A stretch of 64,000 bases of DNA. It comes from Hymenochaete sp. R1 (taxonomy: Eukaryota > Basidiomycota > Agaricomycetes > Hymenochaetales > Hymenochaetaceae). The stretch lies in the NCBI GenBank assembly GCA_019400425.1, contig JAFREE010000020.1, positions 202,687-266,686 on the forward strand, written 5' to 3'. The notes under the pieces were generated by a model. It ran no database searches, was not told the DNA's origin, and saw nothing but the letters and a program-made list of their open reading frames with translations. How positions within the stretch are numbered: the first letter of the stretch is position 1; every line of letters starts with the position of its first letter. The translations under genes and the position numbers were made by a program. Below, one piece after another: positions 12,240 through 24,435 of this stretch.

Positions 12240-14398
12240 TGGGTTGATGGGGTGATGGGGTGGTGGGGTTGAGGAAGTCGTAGAGTTATGTGGGGGGCTG
12301 GGTTGAGGAGACGGCGCTTGCTCGTTCTTATCCTCTTGCTCTCTTGCTCTTACGAGTGTTTCTCTCTTGCTCTTACGAGTGTTTCTCTCTCTCTCTTCCC
12401 GACGCCCTTTCCTCTTTTTCAGCCTCCTCCCCTTCTTTCTCCTCCTCCTCCCCGCTACCCTCCCTTAAAAAACAAAAGATACACCATTGCTGCGTCCCCG
12501 ACACGTTGACGTTGTTTCGCGTGTACATATGCACCTCTCCGCTTTCGTTCTTGCTTTGCTTCCCCCCACTTACCGCTTTACCGCTTTACCACCTTACATC
12601 TGTAACTATGTGCGTTTGTGTCCCCCTTGGCTTGTTAGAGTTTTGTTCCAGAGTCTCTTTCATGTTTTCCGCCCTCTCTTCCGTCTTTTTCTTCCTCCCC
12701 CCCATCTGTTTTTTTTCTTTTTTGATGGGCCATTAGGTCTCAAGTCTCACGTCATCGTAAACTGTACGTTCCGCCTGTCCATCCATCTACTTGTCCGTTT
12801 GTCCGTCTATTTGTTTTGTTTGTTTTTACCTCCCCTTTCATTTTTCCTTTCTTTCTTTCTTTCGTATCGTCTGTTACACCATACATCTGCACCTACTATT
12901 ACATGCTCATTCTGCTCTGATCCTGATCCTGTCTACTGATTTTGATTCTGATTACTGATTCTAATTCTGACTATTGTTTTCAGTTAGTTGTTAGTTGTTA
13001 GTTGTTCGTTGCCTACCTTTGTTTCCTCTCTCCTCTCTCTCTCTCTCTCTCGAATCATGTATCTCTTCTTCTACATCTTCCGTCTTCTTTCAAGGCTTCG
13101 TCCGTCCAATGATGTTTCATATTAATACACTATACTACTGTGAGGATCTGTAACCTGTGACCTGTGGCCCACGTTTTCGATTTCCGGTTTCCGGTGTCTA
13201 GTTTTCGGTCTTTCTTTTTTTTCGTCGTTCTGTCTTCTCTCTGCCCTCTGTTTACTTTTTACTGTCTTCTGTTCATTATCCTCTGTTCAAAAGATGTTTG
13301 TCTATATAACGTAACGTAACATAACGCGACACAACTTGACACAACATAACATGACATCTCAGATACTCACTCGTATTTTACGAGTTTTACTTACATGCTC
13401 AGGCTTATGTGTGTACTTATTTTACTACGCCCGTCACCGTTCCGTTTATCCGATCCGCTATCATGTCTATGATGCATGTACTGGTGCTGGTGCTGGTGCT
13501 GGTGCTGGTGCTGGTGGTACATGTATACAGCTTGTTCTTTTTTTTTCTTATCGACCGACTGACCAACCGATTGAGCCTTCTTCTCATGACTTTCTTCATC
13601 TTCAAGTTGGTGTACGATGCACCGGCGTGTATATGGTGGTCACCGAGTGAACCAGTAGTAACACGGAGGCTTGAGGCTACCAGTGGTGATCATCGGAAGC
13701 CAGCTAGGTAGCTGGGAGATAGAGTTGCGAGTGGGAGTGGGAGTGGGAGTTGACGTTGAAAGCGCGTCCTGGCGGAGTCGGACCTTGAGCTTAACTCTGC
13801 CAGTGATCGATCGATCGATCGTGGTGTACATAGGAGAGGGTAGATCTAGAATAAAGGGAGGAAGAGCCGAAGTGATGAGGGGCCGAGGGAGTGCCTATAC
13901 TACTGTAGTACCAACAGTACAATATAATATAATATAAGAAGACATATGAGATCTTGAAGGTCAAGCTGGTTCAACTGGATCTAATCGAATCGAGTCGAGT
14001 TGGACTCAGTTGGCGAGTGGAAACACTTCTTTTGAGCATTGAAACATGTTTTCACTTGAACGTTAACTCATCTCTATCGAAGTTAAGGGTAGAAAAAAGG
14101 AGGTTTACAAAACAGTTACAGGGAACTTCCTCCTTTCTTTCTCGCGCATATAATGAATTTCTACATCATACTACAAACAACAAACGACAAACGGATACAA
14201 TCTCTTTAGCTCTTGTTTTGTTTTTAAAAAGGAAAAAAAAATTGAGTTGGGTTGTTTCGAAAAACGATTCTTCGCTTCTATGTAAATATCACGATCCATC
14301 CCTCACCTTTATTCTTATTCTATTCAATTAACGGTACCGGCAGTGGCAGCGGCGCAGGCACAACTTGAAACGGCCCAAATGCTTTTCACCTGTTCTCC
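12240..14398. other. Intergenic region with microsatellites
   Basis: No supported gene. It holds pyrimidine-rich tracts (12340-12460, and a CT run near 13027-13050), TGCTGG units at 13481-13517, GTGGGA units near 13733-13752, GATC units near 13806-13820 and an AATAT run near 13920-13936. The two flanking genes are convergent, so this is 3' flank on both sides. Confidence 0.6.
13481..13517. repeat. Microsatellite, TGCTGG units
   Basis: About six copies of the hexamer TGCTGG/CTGGTG in non-coding DNA. Confidence 0.85.
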
Positions 14399-15926
14399 TT
14401 AACCGCAAGACGGATTCACGGCCATGTACCCTCCATCGACAACAAGCTCACGGCCGTTCATGTATGCTCCGGCGGGGGAGGCGAGGTAGATGATCGTGCC
14501 TGCCATTTCTTGTGCGCTGGAAAAGCGTCGCGTGGAAAAGAAATGGTGTGTGTGTGAGGGGGGGGGGGTGGGGTGTTACAGGGACAGAGAATGAATGTGT
14601 CGTCCCGTCAGTGACTACTAATAATGGGACGGGACAGGAACGGGGGCGAGACTTACTTTCCGGGGCGTGCGGCGGGAACGGGTATGAGCGCCTGGCTGAC
14701 TTTGTGGGTTTCTTCAGGACTTGCTTTGGAGGGGTCCGGGATCGTCTTTTGTGTCATCTCGGTTGCGTAAACACCTGGAGTGTCATAAGATAAGACCGTC
14801 AGATCGATCGCACGAGCGTTCAGAAATGGCAGGAGTGGTGTATCAAGATTAAGAATGTATTGGAGTTCTATGGGAGGGATGCAGGGCATGTGTACTTACC
14901 TGGTGCGATCGCATTGACTCGTACGGGGACGTCCTTGAGTGCGAACTCGGTCGCGAGGAGACGAGTGAGGTGGCTGGAAGCGGCTTTGGAGCTGTTGTAG
15001 CAGAACTATAAAACAATTACAAGATCAGGGAGATAGTTAGGAAGCAACGAGTTCCGAGCCGATTCCGAAAAGCTCGAAAAATGCGAAAAGGGGGACCTCC
15101 GCACGCAGGCTGCGCTGCGTGAGACAAAAATAAACGAAACATCGACGTACATGGTTCTGCGCCAAGCTCATCAGCCCACTCACGCTCGTCACATTCACGA
15201 TGACACTCTGCCAGGTAGACTTGTCATCCGAACCTTTTGCAAGGAGTCCAAGGAAAGCCGTTGCGACGAAGAAGATAGAGAAGGTGTTGATAGTGTAGAG
15301 GCTAGACCAGCCCTCAAAAGACTCGTTATCAAAGAGCGCACGGCCGAGTGTAGTAGGGTCCATATGCTCCGGCGCGGATTTGTCGTTGAAGAACGGTGAA
15401 ACTGGACCTGTCTGGCCGGAGCTGGGTGAGGGGGTACGATAGAAGGATTAGGAGGGTGACTATATGCGGAGAGATGAAGACGTACTTGTTAACGAGGATA
15501 TGGAGTTTTCCATCTCGATCACCGATAGCTTTGACTGCAGATAGTATGCTACCTTTATCCGTTACATCCATTTGAATGCTTAAGCACGATCAGTATGAGT
15601 ATCGTGCATTCGAAAAAAATATGAGACCAAAGCGTACGCGTGCAGGGACCCCTTTGCATTAGATGGAAGCTCAGAAACAGCTTTGTCCAGGACCTCCTTG
15701 CGCCTTCCAGTGATATATGTTTTCGCGCCATTCATCGCAAGGCCCTGAGCAATCATCAGGCCTCTGGAAGCCGTTAGGTATGCATTTATCAGACAGAGGG
15801 CAATTGAAATGGGCTCGTTGAAAGTTAAGGGAAGACGCACATGCCAGTTCCGCCCCCAGTGACGAGCGCAATGCGTCCATCGAGGTTGTAGATTGATTCT
15901 ATAGTTAGCTGACCAGCTTGCGACAT
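14399..15926 (-). CDS. Short-chain dehydrogenase/reductase (classical SDR)
   Basis: An NAD(P)-dependent oxidoreductase of the classical SDR family; the substrate cannot be told from sequence. Seven exons on the minus strand, 15926-15841, 15763-15638, 15578-15486, 15421-15151, 15005-14900, 14774-14657 and 14516-14399, sum to 918 nt (305 aa). The cofactor motif TGGGTGIG (about residues 26-33) is rebuilt across intron 1, followed by TGRR, which favours NADP. The structural motif reads NNSG instead of NNAG. The catalytic Ser lies in VNVTSVSG, and the YxxxK pair is YNSSK at the start of exon 5. The C-terminal ELVVDGGYMAVN block is typical. The start at 15926 begins MSQAGQL, close before the Rossmann fold. 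A longer open frame continues upstream to 16281, but out of frame with this exon. The gene is divergent from aspartokinase. Confidence 0.93.
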
Positions 15927-16737
15927 ACTGCGAAAGTGGGGAGGGGGAGTTGGGGGTTGAAGGAAGAAGGAGAGAAGGAGAAGAGATGATATGGTCCGTA
16001 AACCAGGTACTCTTGGGTTGATCCGAGCCGGGCATATAGTCTGGAACTAATATTGGTTTGGGATTCGCAGCCTTTCGTACATGCATGAATCCAAACAACC
16101 TAGTGGAAGGTAGTCCTCTCGAATAATTACCGCTTTCAACATCATGGCAACTGTTTATTTCGATCTTTTCCCAAATAAACAATACTCGTACCTCGCGATA
16201 CTTCCTATCCGGGTCGTTGCATGCGGCGAGAGTCGAACAGATCACGTCTTCACTGAATGGGTGGTTCACAAAATCTCCCATAAACTCTAGAACGGTTCTA
16301 AACGCTCGAAGACCAAGAGTGGACGAGTGGACAAGGTGGCTTACTCGGGGTCGGCCGACTTGCTATTTTTAAAAATGCCACGTGATTTTTATGGGCTAAC
16401 GGGTTTACTCGGAAATTTCGCGCTTTGACTCATTCATGTGCAGCAGCAGCAGCGTTCCGACACTTCTTGCACACTTACCCATTTCTCCTGCCAGCGATGC
16501 ATCTCGTTTCTGAAGCCTTATTCTGCGTTTTATAGTCTTCAAGACTGCATATATATAGAGTACGTTTTAGCATGCCTCCCTTTACGAGAAACTTACACTT
16601 TACTTAGAACAGACATTCCCTTTACCCATAGACAGCCGCAACTGGTACTACCCCGCATTCGAGTTTCAACCCTTATACCTGTTCAGCTCAATCCAAGGAC
16701 CATTCAGAATTTATCACACTTTGCTCCCTCATCTTAG
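15927..16737. promoter_or_regulatory. Divergent promoter region between the SDR and aspartokinase genes
   Basis: The 811-bp spacer between two divergent start codons. It contains a TGACTCA element at 16426-16432 and an A/T-rich stretch near 16360-16380. On the minus strand an open frame from 16281 runs into the SDR gene in a different frame; it is described as a finding, not as a gene. Confidence 0.6.
16426..16432 (+). promoter_or_regulatory. TGACTCA element (Gcn4/CPC1-type site)
   Basis: A perfect TGACTCA lies about 305 bp before the aspartokinase start codon. This is the binding site of the Gcn4/CPC1 bZIP activator of amino-acid biosynthesis genes. That it acts here is an inference from its position upstream of such a gene. 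Confidence 0.5.
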
Positions 16738-18909
16738 ATGTCTCAAGCATCCAGCACAAGCTCTCGCCAGCCTTCGCCAGATGGCTCCTTCAGGGCTCGG
16801 TCCGAGACGGTCTCTTCATCCTCAACCATGTCGTCGGCTGGCATACATACACCTCCGAACCTCCATCAGAATAGCATCGACCCAGCGGCGACGTGGGTAG
16901 TGCAAAAGTATGGAGGGACGAGCGTGGGCAAGTTCGCAGCCAAGATCGCAGAGGAAATTGTTCCGTGAGTGCATCATCTACCTTTCATAGTGAAAACAAA
17001 ATGTAATACATTTTGACTCATTGACGTAGGGCATACATTGATCAACACAAGATTGCCATCGTATGTTCTGCGAGATCAGGGTCTACTAAAGCTCTCGGAA
17101 CTACAAACCTCTTGCTGCGTGCTGCATCCGAAGCACTCCAGCGACAGACTCAGCCATCCGCCGTCTCGGGTATCGCGTCGCCCCCAATGACGCCCACCTC
17201 AGCGGGTATAGCGCACAGCAAAGGCTTTATCCCCAGAAAGGACAGTGTGAGCAGTGTGAGCAGCGCTTCAGTCGCTCTGAATGGCCTGTCCATGACTCAG
17301 ATGAGCCGTTCGCGAGCTGAGACGCCTAACCCCAGCTCGCCTCGCTCGTCATCTGTGTCGCCCTCGCCGTTCTCATCCTTGGCCATGATGTCACAGGCGT
17401 GCACGGTTTCCGCGGTGCAGCCGTTCCAAGCTACAGTTGATCTTTTGCGATTAGACCACTTGACCGCGGCCCGAGCTTCTGTTCGGGACCAAGAGCTGCT
17501 CAAGGAGCTGGAGGCAGAAATTGAGCGGGACTGTGAAGGATTGCGAAGTTTCTTATTCGCTGCTCAGGTCAGCCGATTTTTCAACCTCTCGATTGTTCTA
17601 TTTGTCTGAACGTGATGTTCCAGATTATAGATGAGATCTCACCTCGTTCGCGAGACAACATTGTAGGCGTCGGCGAACGTCTTGCGTGTAAACTCGTTGC
17701 GGCCGTTCTGCGAGACCGCGGCGTAGACGCAGAATTCGTCTCGCTGGAGAACGTCGTCCCTACAGGAAATCTCGATAACCTAGACGAAGAAAACCCCAAG
17801 GAACAGGGCTCACTTGGACAATCTTTCTATGACGGCGTCGCTGAAGCCGTGGGCGAGCGTATCCGACAATGCGGGTCACGCGTCCCTGTCATTACAGGTT
17901 TCTTTGGACCTGTACCCGGTTCACTCCTCCGCCAAATCGGCAGAGGGTACACAGACCTTCTTGCCGCACTCGCCGCCGTCGGTCTTTCTGCGTCAGAATT
18001 GCAAATTTGGAAAGAGGTCGACGGCATCTTCACGGCTGACCCACGCAAAGTGCCCACCGCGCGACTCATCCCAGTCATCTCACCGGACGAAGCTGCGGAG
18101 CTGACATACTATGGCTCGGAGGTCGTTCACCCCTTCACGATGGAACAGGTCATCCGCCGGAAGATTCCCATCCGCATTAAAAACGTCGAAAATCCTGCGG
18201 GTGGGGGTACTGTCATTCACCCGGACCCTGACACTGCTGACGTGTCGACCTTGCTTGGGCTCGAGAACGGGTCAGGATTTGACCTTGTGGATTCGCCGCC
18301 GGCACTTGCGCTGGAATCCAAAAGCAAGCTCCCGACAGCGGTGACGATCAAGGAAAATATCACGGTGCTGAACGTGCATTCGAACCGGAAGAGTGTGAGC
18401 CATGGGTTCTTTGCTCGGATCTTTGGGACGCTTGATCGGTTTGGAGTCGTGGTGGATTTGATCAGTACGAGTGAGGTGCATGTGAGTATGGCGATTGAGA
18501 ATGGACTTGGAAAGAGGATGCTGGATCGGTTGGTGAAAGAACTGCAAAATAGTGGAACGGTCAGTTAATTATCTCATCTTCGTCCTATCATGCATGTCGA
18601 GATTAATTCGATTTGCCACACTAGGTCACCGTGCACCCGGATATGGCCATCCTTTCTCTCGTCGGCAAACAAATGCGCAACCTTGTCGGAATCGCGGGCC
18701 GTATGTTCAGCACTCTCGCAGAAGGCGACGTGAACATCGAGATGATCTCCCAGGGCGCGTCCGAAATCAACATATCGTGTGTCATTGACGGGAGGGACGC
18801 GGTCAAAGCTCTCAACTTGATCCATCAGAGTTGTCTACAGATCAGGCCGGAGGGTGCTTTGGGTCGGAGTGAGTGCAATATTGATTTTGTCATAAGAGGA
18901 AAACGCTGA
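16738..18909 (+). CDS. HOM3: Aspartokinase
   Basis: Aspartokinase phosphorylates aspartate, the first step toward threonine, methionine and isoleucine in fungi. Exons 16738-16964, 17030-17567, 17624-18559 and 18625-18909 encode 661 aa, longer than the roughly 530 of yeast Hom3. A 55-residue Ser-rich leader precedes the kinase signature VQKYGGTSVGKF. The kinase core continues with VCSARSGSTKALGTTN, SPRSRDNIVGVGERL, TGFFGPVP, GRGYTDLLAALAA and WKEVDGIFTADPRKVP. Two C-terminal ACT domains follow (from about 18340), the likely site of threonine feedback. The extra length is mostly a Ser/Pro-rich insert encoded at about 17150-17400, inside the kinase domain. A TGACTCA site lies upstream, and intron 1 contains a second TGACTCA (17014-17020), which may just be a branch-point region. 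Confidence 0.97.
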
Positions 18910-20365
18910 CGTGATGTGCGAAATATAGTTGGACCATGGCTTTTCTGACCAAGGCATTTTGTAAAGAAACCCGCGCACGCTTTCCAACAAAGCGTGCGTC
19001 GGGCATTGTTAAAAATCGAAGAAAAGAAAGCAGATCCTTTCACATATCTTATCATTATTGTTTTAGCGATCCAACTCGCACAAAAAGCATTTTTCGTTGT
19101 CTTGTATCATCATCTCTCATCATTGTACTCAGAATGTAGTTGTGGGATAAGTGGAGCCGACGGCGGGTTCTCATGCAACAATTCAAACCGTCTCTATCGT
19201 TTTTAAACAATCTAACATCATCACTCCGTCACTGGATCTCACGCAAAAACAATCTAGCATTGGATAAGATGTCCCAAATTTAGGCTTCTTGATTATCTAC
19301 ATGCGGGGCCCCGACAATCCTTTTTCTACGTTGGCTCCGTGATTATGTGAAGCGCTGCCGTGGCGATCCTATCCCTGCGGCCGTATTTGATCCCGCTGTG
19401 CTCAAGAGCAGCGTCCAAGGAAAGCTACAGTTCGTAAGCATCGTTTCAATAATGGAAAAAAAGCCTTTACTATCGATTGAAATTGCCACGCCACTACTTT
19501 GCGATGTGAAATTGTGGAATCCGGGTAAGAGAGGAATTTGTCAGTGGACACGTCCGGTTCGCTCAGACTCTCATCATTTCTCAAATTTTTGATGAACAGA
19601 AGTCCCTCCCCGCCGGGGTCCAAAGTGAAAACAAAAGAATCCAGTCAATCCGAGCGCGACCAAAAGAACATGCTGGCTAGTCCATATTATCACTACCGGG
19701 AAACGCAAGACAAAACCGTCGGTGGCTACAAGGTTTGAGTCGAATGCACGAGGTTCCGGTGTGTACGACACCCAGGTCGGAAATCCGGTTCTGATCTGAT
19801 ATCGCCTCGTGCGGAGCCCGTCCAGACAGTCTCGGTTGGGACGATAGGACATCAAATAAAACGTTGGGACCACGAGAATGTGTCTGTTGGGGATGTTAGC
19901 TACGTCCGTGTGTGGAGGAGCATATACGAAGAGTGAGGTCTAGTCTGAATAGGGCCCGGCGCCATCGGGTGAATGGTATGTGCTATTGTTTCAGTCAAGA
20001 GGATTTTCTTTGAACAAACGGAAGCTAAATAGAAACTGAACGAGTATTGTAATGAAAATGCTCTTGTCTTGAAGAAACGTTCTAATGGACTGATGGATAC
20101 TAGACAAAATAGAGAAGATAATATGAGTCGTACGACAGAGTAGTAAGAGCAGCAAGTAAGACGAGGGATGTAGTAAAGTCAAATGTAAATAGAGTAAATA
20201 ATTTGAATTCGTGGGAACATTGGGGGCACTACGGGTCGCCTCCCAGTGTGTACTTATAGCTCGCATCCTCCATCCATCCAATTTCTCGTCTGCCCTTGGA
20301 CCTCTCCGTCCTTCACCCTTCCCTTTCTCCTCCGCCCATCGTCAAATCTTCTCAGGTCTCCAGCC
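18910..20365. other. Intergenic region between aspartokinase and ATP-citrate lyase
   Basis: No supported gene in 1.46 kb. It includes the 3' flank of aspartokinase and the promoter of ATP-citrate lyase, with a pyrimidine-rich stretch (20270-20345) just before the start codon, as is common in strongly expressed fungal genes. Open frames here are short and show no family motifs. Confidence 0.55.
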
Positions 20366-23300
20366 ATGTCCGCAAAACGTGAGTGATCGCAGCATCATCC
20401 CGAAATCGTATATCGTATCGAACGAAGACACGCATATACTCACTCTCATTCTCCCACAGCGATTCGGGAATACGATGCGAAGCTTGTTCTCGCCTATTGG
20501 TTGTCTCGATCCCCTTCACTCTCAGGAGGCAAGCCTGATTCAGACCTCGGGACGCCGTTCGTCTACCCGACGCCCAACGTAGCACAGGTCGCGTGGGACG
20601 AGGCCACCAACACCATCACCGCCGACAGCCAGCTCCCGCAATGGGTCCAATCTACAAAGCTCGTCGCGAAGCCCGACCAGCTCATCAAGCGTCGCGGGAA
20701 GGCGGGTCTCCTCGCTCTCAACAAGTCCTGGCCCGAGGCCAAACAATGGATTGCGGAGCGCGCGGGCAAGCCTGTGCAGGTAAGAAAGAGACTTTTTGAT
20801 TGATATTCAATTCCCCAAGCAAGTTTCTTGCTCCATCTTACCCCGTCTCGGCCTCATTTCACCTTCATGGCCTGTTTATCATCTTCCATCTTCATCGCGG
20901 CCATCAAGTTTGTATTAGCATATATGCGATGAACACGCGCCTTCTCTTCTGCTGTCGGGTAGAGAGAAAGAATGGCAGGGCGGGCGCGTGTTCGGTCTTC
21001 CTTCTCGTATCCTGGATTCGGTGAAAATTTGACACGTGACTAACGCGCTTCCTTGGAATTTGCAATTTAACAGGTAGAGTCGACGACGGGCGTGCTCACC
21101 AACTTTATCGTCGAGCCGTTCCTTCCGCACCCTTCGCATACTGAATTCTACATCTGTATCACTTCCACTCGTGAGGGTGACACAATCCTTTTCACGCACG
21201 AAGGTGGTGTCGACATTGGAGATGTCGACGCGAAAGCTCTGAAACTCGATATCCCCGTCGGTGCCCCTTTCCCCCAACGTGCGGCCGTCGCGTCCTCTCT
21301 TCTCACCCACGTAACGGACGCAAAGAAAAAGGAGACTCTTATCGACTTCATCACCCGCATTTATGCCGTCTATGTCGACCTCCATTTTGCGTATCTTGAA
21401 ATCAACCCGTTGATTGTACTCGATGCTGAGAATGGCAAGGAGCCGATCGTTCAGTTCCTTGACATGGCCGCGAAGCTCGACCAGACTGCCGAGAGCATTT
21501 GTGGACCAAAGTGGGCCATCGCGCGTGATGTCAGCACCGGCCAGACTTCTACCTCCAAGGTCATTGGTGCAGACCGCGGACCTCCCATGGTCTGGCCAGC
21601 TCCCTTCGGAAGGCAATTGACGAAGGAAGAAGCATACATCCAGAAACTCGATGGGTCGACCGGTGCTTCCTTGAAACTGACCGTACTCAACCCTGAAGGT
21701 CGCGTTTGGACCATGGTTGCTGGTACGTGTTTCTTAGAGGCTTTGTATATTTTTAAATATTGATCAATAATTTTAGGTGGTGGTGCATCTGTCGTCTACT
21801 CTGATGCCATTGCTGCACACGGCTTCGCCCACGAGCTCGCCAACTATGGTGAATACTCCGGCGCTCCCACTGAGGGTCAAACCTACGAATACGCCAAAAC
21901 CATCATCGACCTCATCACGCGTGGTACACCCAAATCTGAGGGGAAGATCCTTATCATCGGTGGCGGTATCGCCAACTTCACCAATGTTGCTGCCACCTTC
22001 AAGGGTATCATTCGTGCCCTGAAGGAATACAAGGCGGGCCTCATCGCTCACAACGTGCGCATCTTCGTTCGCCGCGGTGGTCCGAACTACCAGGAGGGTC
22101 TCAAGGCCATGCGACTTTTGGGAGAGTCCTTGGGTGTTCCTATCAAGGTCTACGGCCCAGACACTCACATTACTGAGATCGTTCCCATCGCCCTCGGTGT
22201 GAAGTCGACCCGTAAATCTGGCGTTACTACCGCCCATTCCATCCCTCCCTCTGCCCCAGCTTCACCACCACCCGGAAAGGTTGTTGGCGGTGCGCCTCCT
22301 GAAGAAGCATCTGTTGGCGCGATTCACGCTTCCGGCGAACGAACCCAGCCTGATGACCAGATCGTCCACTTTGCTGAGGGGAAAGCGTCATCGCGTCCAT
22401 GGTTCAAGCCATTCGATGACAAGACCCGCAGTTTCGTCTACGGTCTTCAACCGCGCGCTATTCAGGGTATGCTCGACTTCGACTACTCGTGTGGCCGCAC
22501 GACTCCTTCCGTCGCTGCAATGATCTACCCCTTCGGTGGTCATCACATACAGAAATTCTACTGGGGTACCAAAGAGACACTCTTGCCAGTGTACACGAGC
22601 GTCGAGGAAGCTGTGCAGAAGCACCCCGAGGCTGATGTCGTCGTCAACTTCGCATCCAGTCGTAGTGTGTACAGCAGCACACTTGATATTATGCGCTTCG
22701 CGAACCAGGTTAAGACGATCGCTATCATCGCCGAGGGCGTTCCGGAGAGGCACGCGCGTGAGATCCTCCATCTAGCCAAGGAGAAGAAGGTTCTAATCAT
22801 TGGTCCTGCCACTGTTGGTGGTATCAAGGCCGGCTGCTTCAAGATTGGTAACTCTGGAGGGTGCGTTGTACTTTGAAAATTTTCTATGATGATCAACTTA
22901 TGATTTGTGCGTAGTATGATGGATAACATTATCGCGTCCAAACTCTACCGTGCTGGGTCCGTCGGTTACGTTTCTAAGTCCGGTGGTATGTCCAACGAGC
23001 TTAACAACATCCTTTCGCTCGTCACGAACGGCACATACGAGGGTATCGCCATCGGCGGTGACCGTTATCCAGGTTCGACATTCATTGACCATCTGTTGCG
23101 TTACGAGGCCGATCCAGATTGCAAAATGCTTGTTCTTCTCGGTGAGGTTGGCGGTGTCGAGGAGTATCGTGTGATCGAGGCTGTCAAATCCGGCAAGATC
23201 CGCAAGCCTATCGTTGCATGGGCTATCGGTACTTGCGCAAAGATGTTCGCGACGGAAGTGCAGTTTGGACACGCTGGATCAATGGCTAACTCGCAGATGG

Positions 23301-24435
23301 AGACCGCTGACTCGAAGAACGCTGCGATGAAGGCCGCTGGTATCATTGTACCTGATACCTTCGAAGACTTGCCAGACGTTTTGCGCGAAGCGTACGAAAC
23401 GCTGGTCAGCAAAGGTGCCATTGTACCAAAGGCGGAACGTGACCCGCCCACGATTCCCATGGACTACAAGTGGGCGCAGGAACTCGGCCTCATTCGCAAG
23501 CCTGCTGCTTTCATCTCCACCATTTCCGACGAGCGCGGCCAGGAACTCTTGTATGCCGGCATGCGCATTACCGATGTCTTCAAAGAGGAGATCGGTCTTG
23601 GTGGTGTCGTCAGTTTACTCTGGTTCAAGCGCCGATTACCACCGTTCGCTGCGAAGTTCATCGAGATGGTTCTCATGCTTACTGCTGACCACGGTCCCGC
23701 TGTATCAGGGTGAATATTGTTCTCTTAAAAATACGTTTGACGGTTCCTCAACCAATTTGCCTCCTTCCAGTGCTATGAACACGATCGTTGCTACGCGTGC
23801 AGGAAAAGATTTGATCTCATCCCTCGCCTCTGGTCTCCTTACGATTGGCTCGCGCTTCGGTGGTGCTCTTGATGAGGCTGCTTCAATGTTTTCCAACGCG
23901 CGCGACACGGGTCTCACGCCCCGTGAGTTCGTAGACGAATCCCGAAAGGCAAACAAACTCAGTAAGTATCGACTGTTTCTCATCTATCAAAACAATTCTC
24001 ACAAGTGGATCCACAGTCAGTGGCATCGGTCACAAGATCAAGAGCGTTAACAACCCTGATCTCCGTGTCGAGCTCGTGAAGGAGTACGTGCTGAAGAATT
24101 TCCCGAGTCACTCGTTACTCGACTACGCGCTCGCTGTCGAGAAGGTAACAACTTCAAAGAAGGACACGCTCATCCTCAACGTTGATGGGTGCATTGCCGT
24201 CTGCTTTGTCGACTTATTGCGCGACAGCGGCGCCTTCACGCGCGAGGAGGCCGACGAATACATCAAGATCGGCACTTTGAACGGTCTCTTCGTCCTCGGC
24301 CGTAGCATTGGCTTCATCGGTCATCACCTCGACCAGAAGCGTCTGCGCGCGCCTCTGTACCGCCACCCTGCCGACGACATCTTCATCAACATGGCTGACG
24401 TCGCTCAGCCCCGCGTATCCGTTAAGCTTGCTTGA
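20366..24435 (+). CDS. ATP-citrate lyase, single-polypeptide form
   Basis: The enzyme cleaves citrate with CoA and ATP to acetyl-CoA and oxaloacetate in the cytosol, feeding lipid and sterol synthesis. Exons 20366-20378, 20460-20779, 21074-21722, 21777-22860, 22915-23709, 23771-23961 and 24017-24435 sum to 3471 nt (1156 aa), the length of the fused animal/basidiomycete form; ascomycetes split it into two subunits. The N-terminal half is an ATP-grasp/succinyl-CoA-synthetase-like part ([22 protein letters not shown]). A variable hydrophilic linker follows (about 22215-22350). Next come the CoA-ligase-like part with SKSGGMSNE and the phosphohistidine loop FGHAGS (about 23267-23283), then the citryl-CoA lyase domain ([14 protein letters not shown], ending in [13 protein letters not shown]). 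The 13-nt first exon (MSAK plus one base) is supported by a clean GTGAGT donor. Confidence 0.97.

Noticed and set aside
19574..19873. 99-codon minus-strand frame between aspartokinase and ATP-citrate lyase
   Set aside because: No motif, no splice partners, and a length expected by chance.
20915..21616. 233-codon minus-strand open frame inside the ATP-citrate lyase gene
   Set aside because: It is antisense to a conserved exon, follows from codon bias on the other strand and has no family motif.
21773..22941. Several 120-150-codon minus-strand frames across ATP-citrate lyase
   Set aside because: All are shadows of the plus-strand enzyme, whose motifs are unambiguous.
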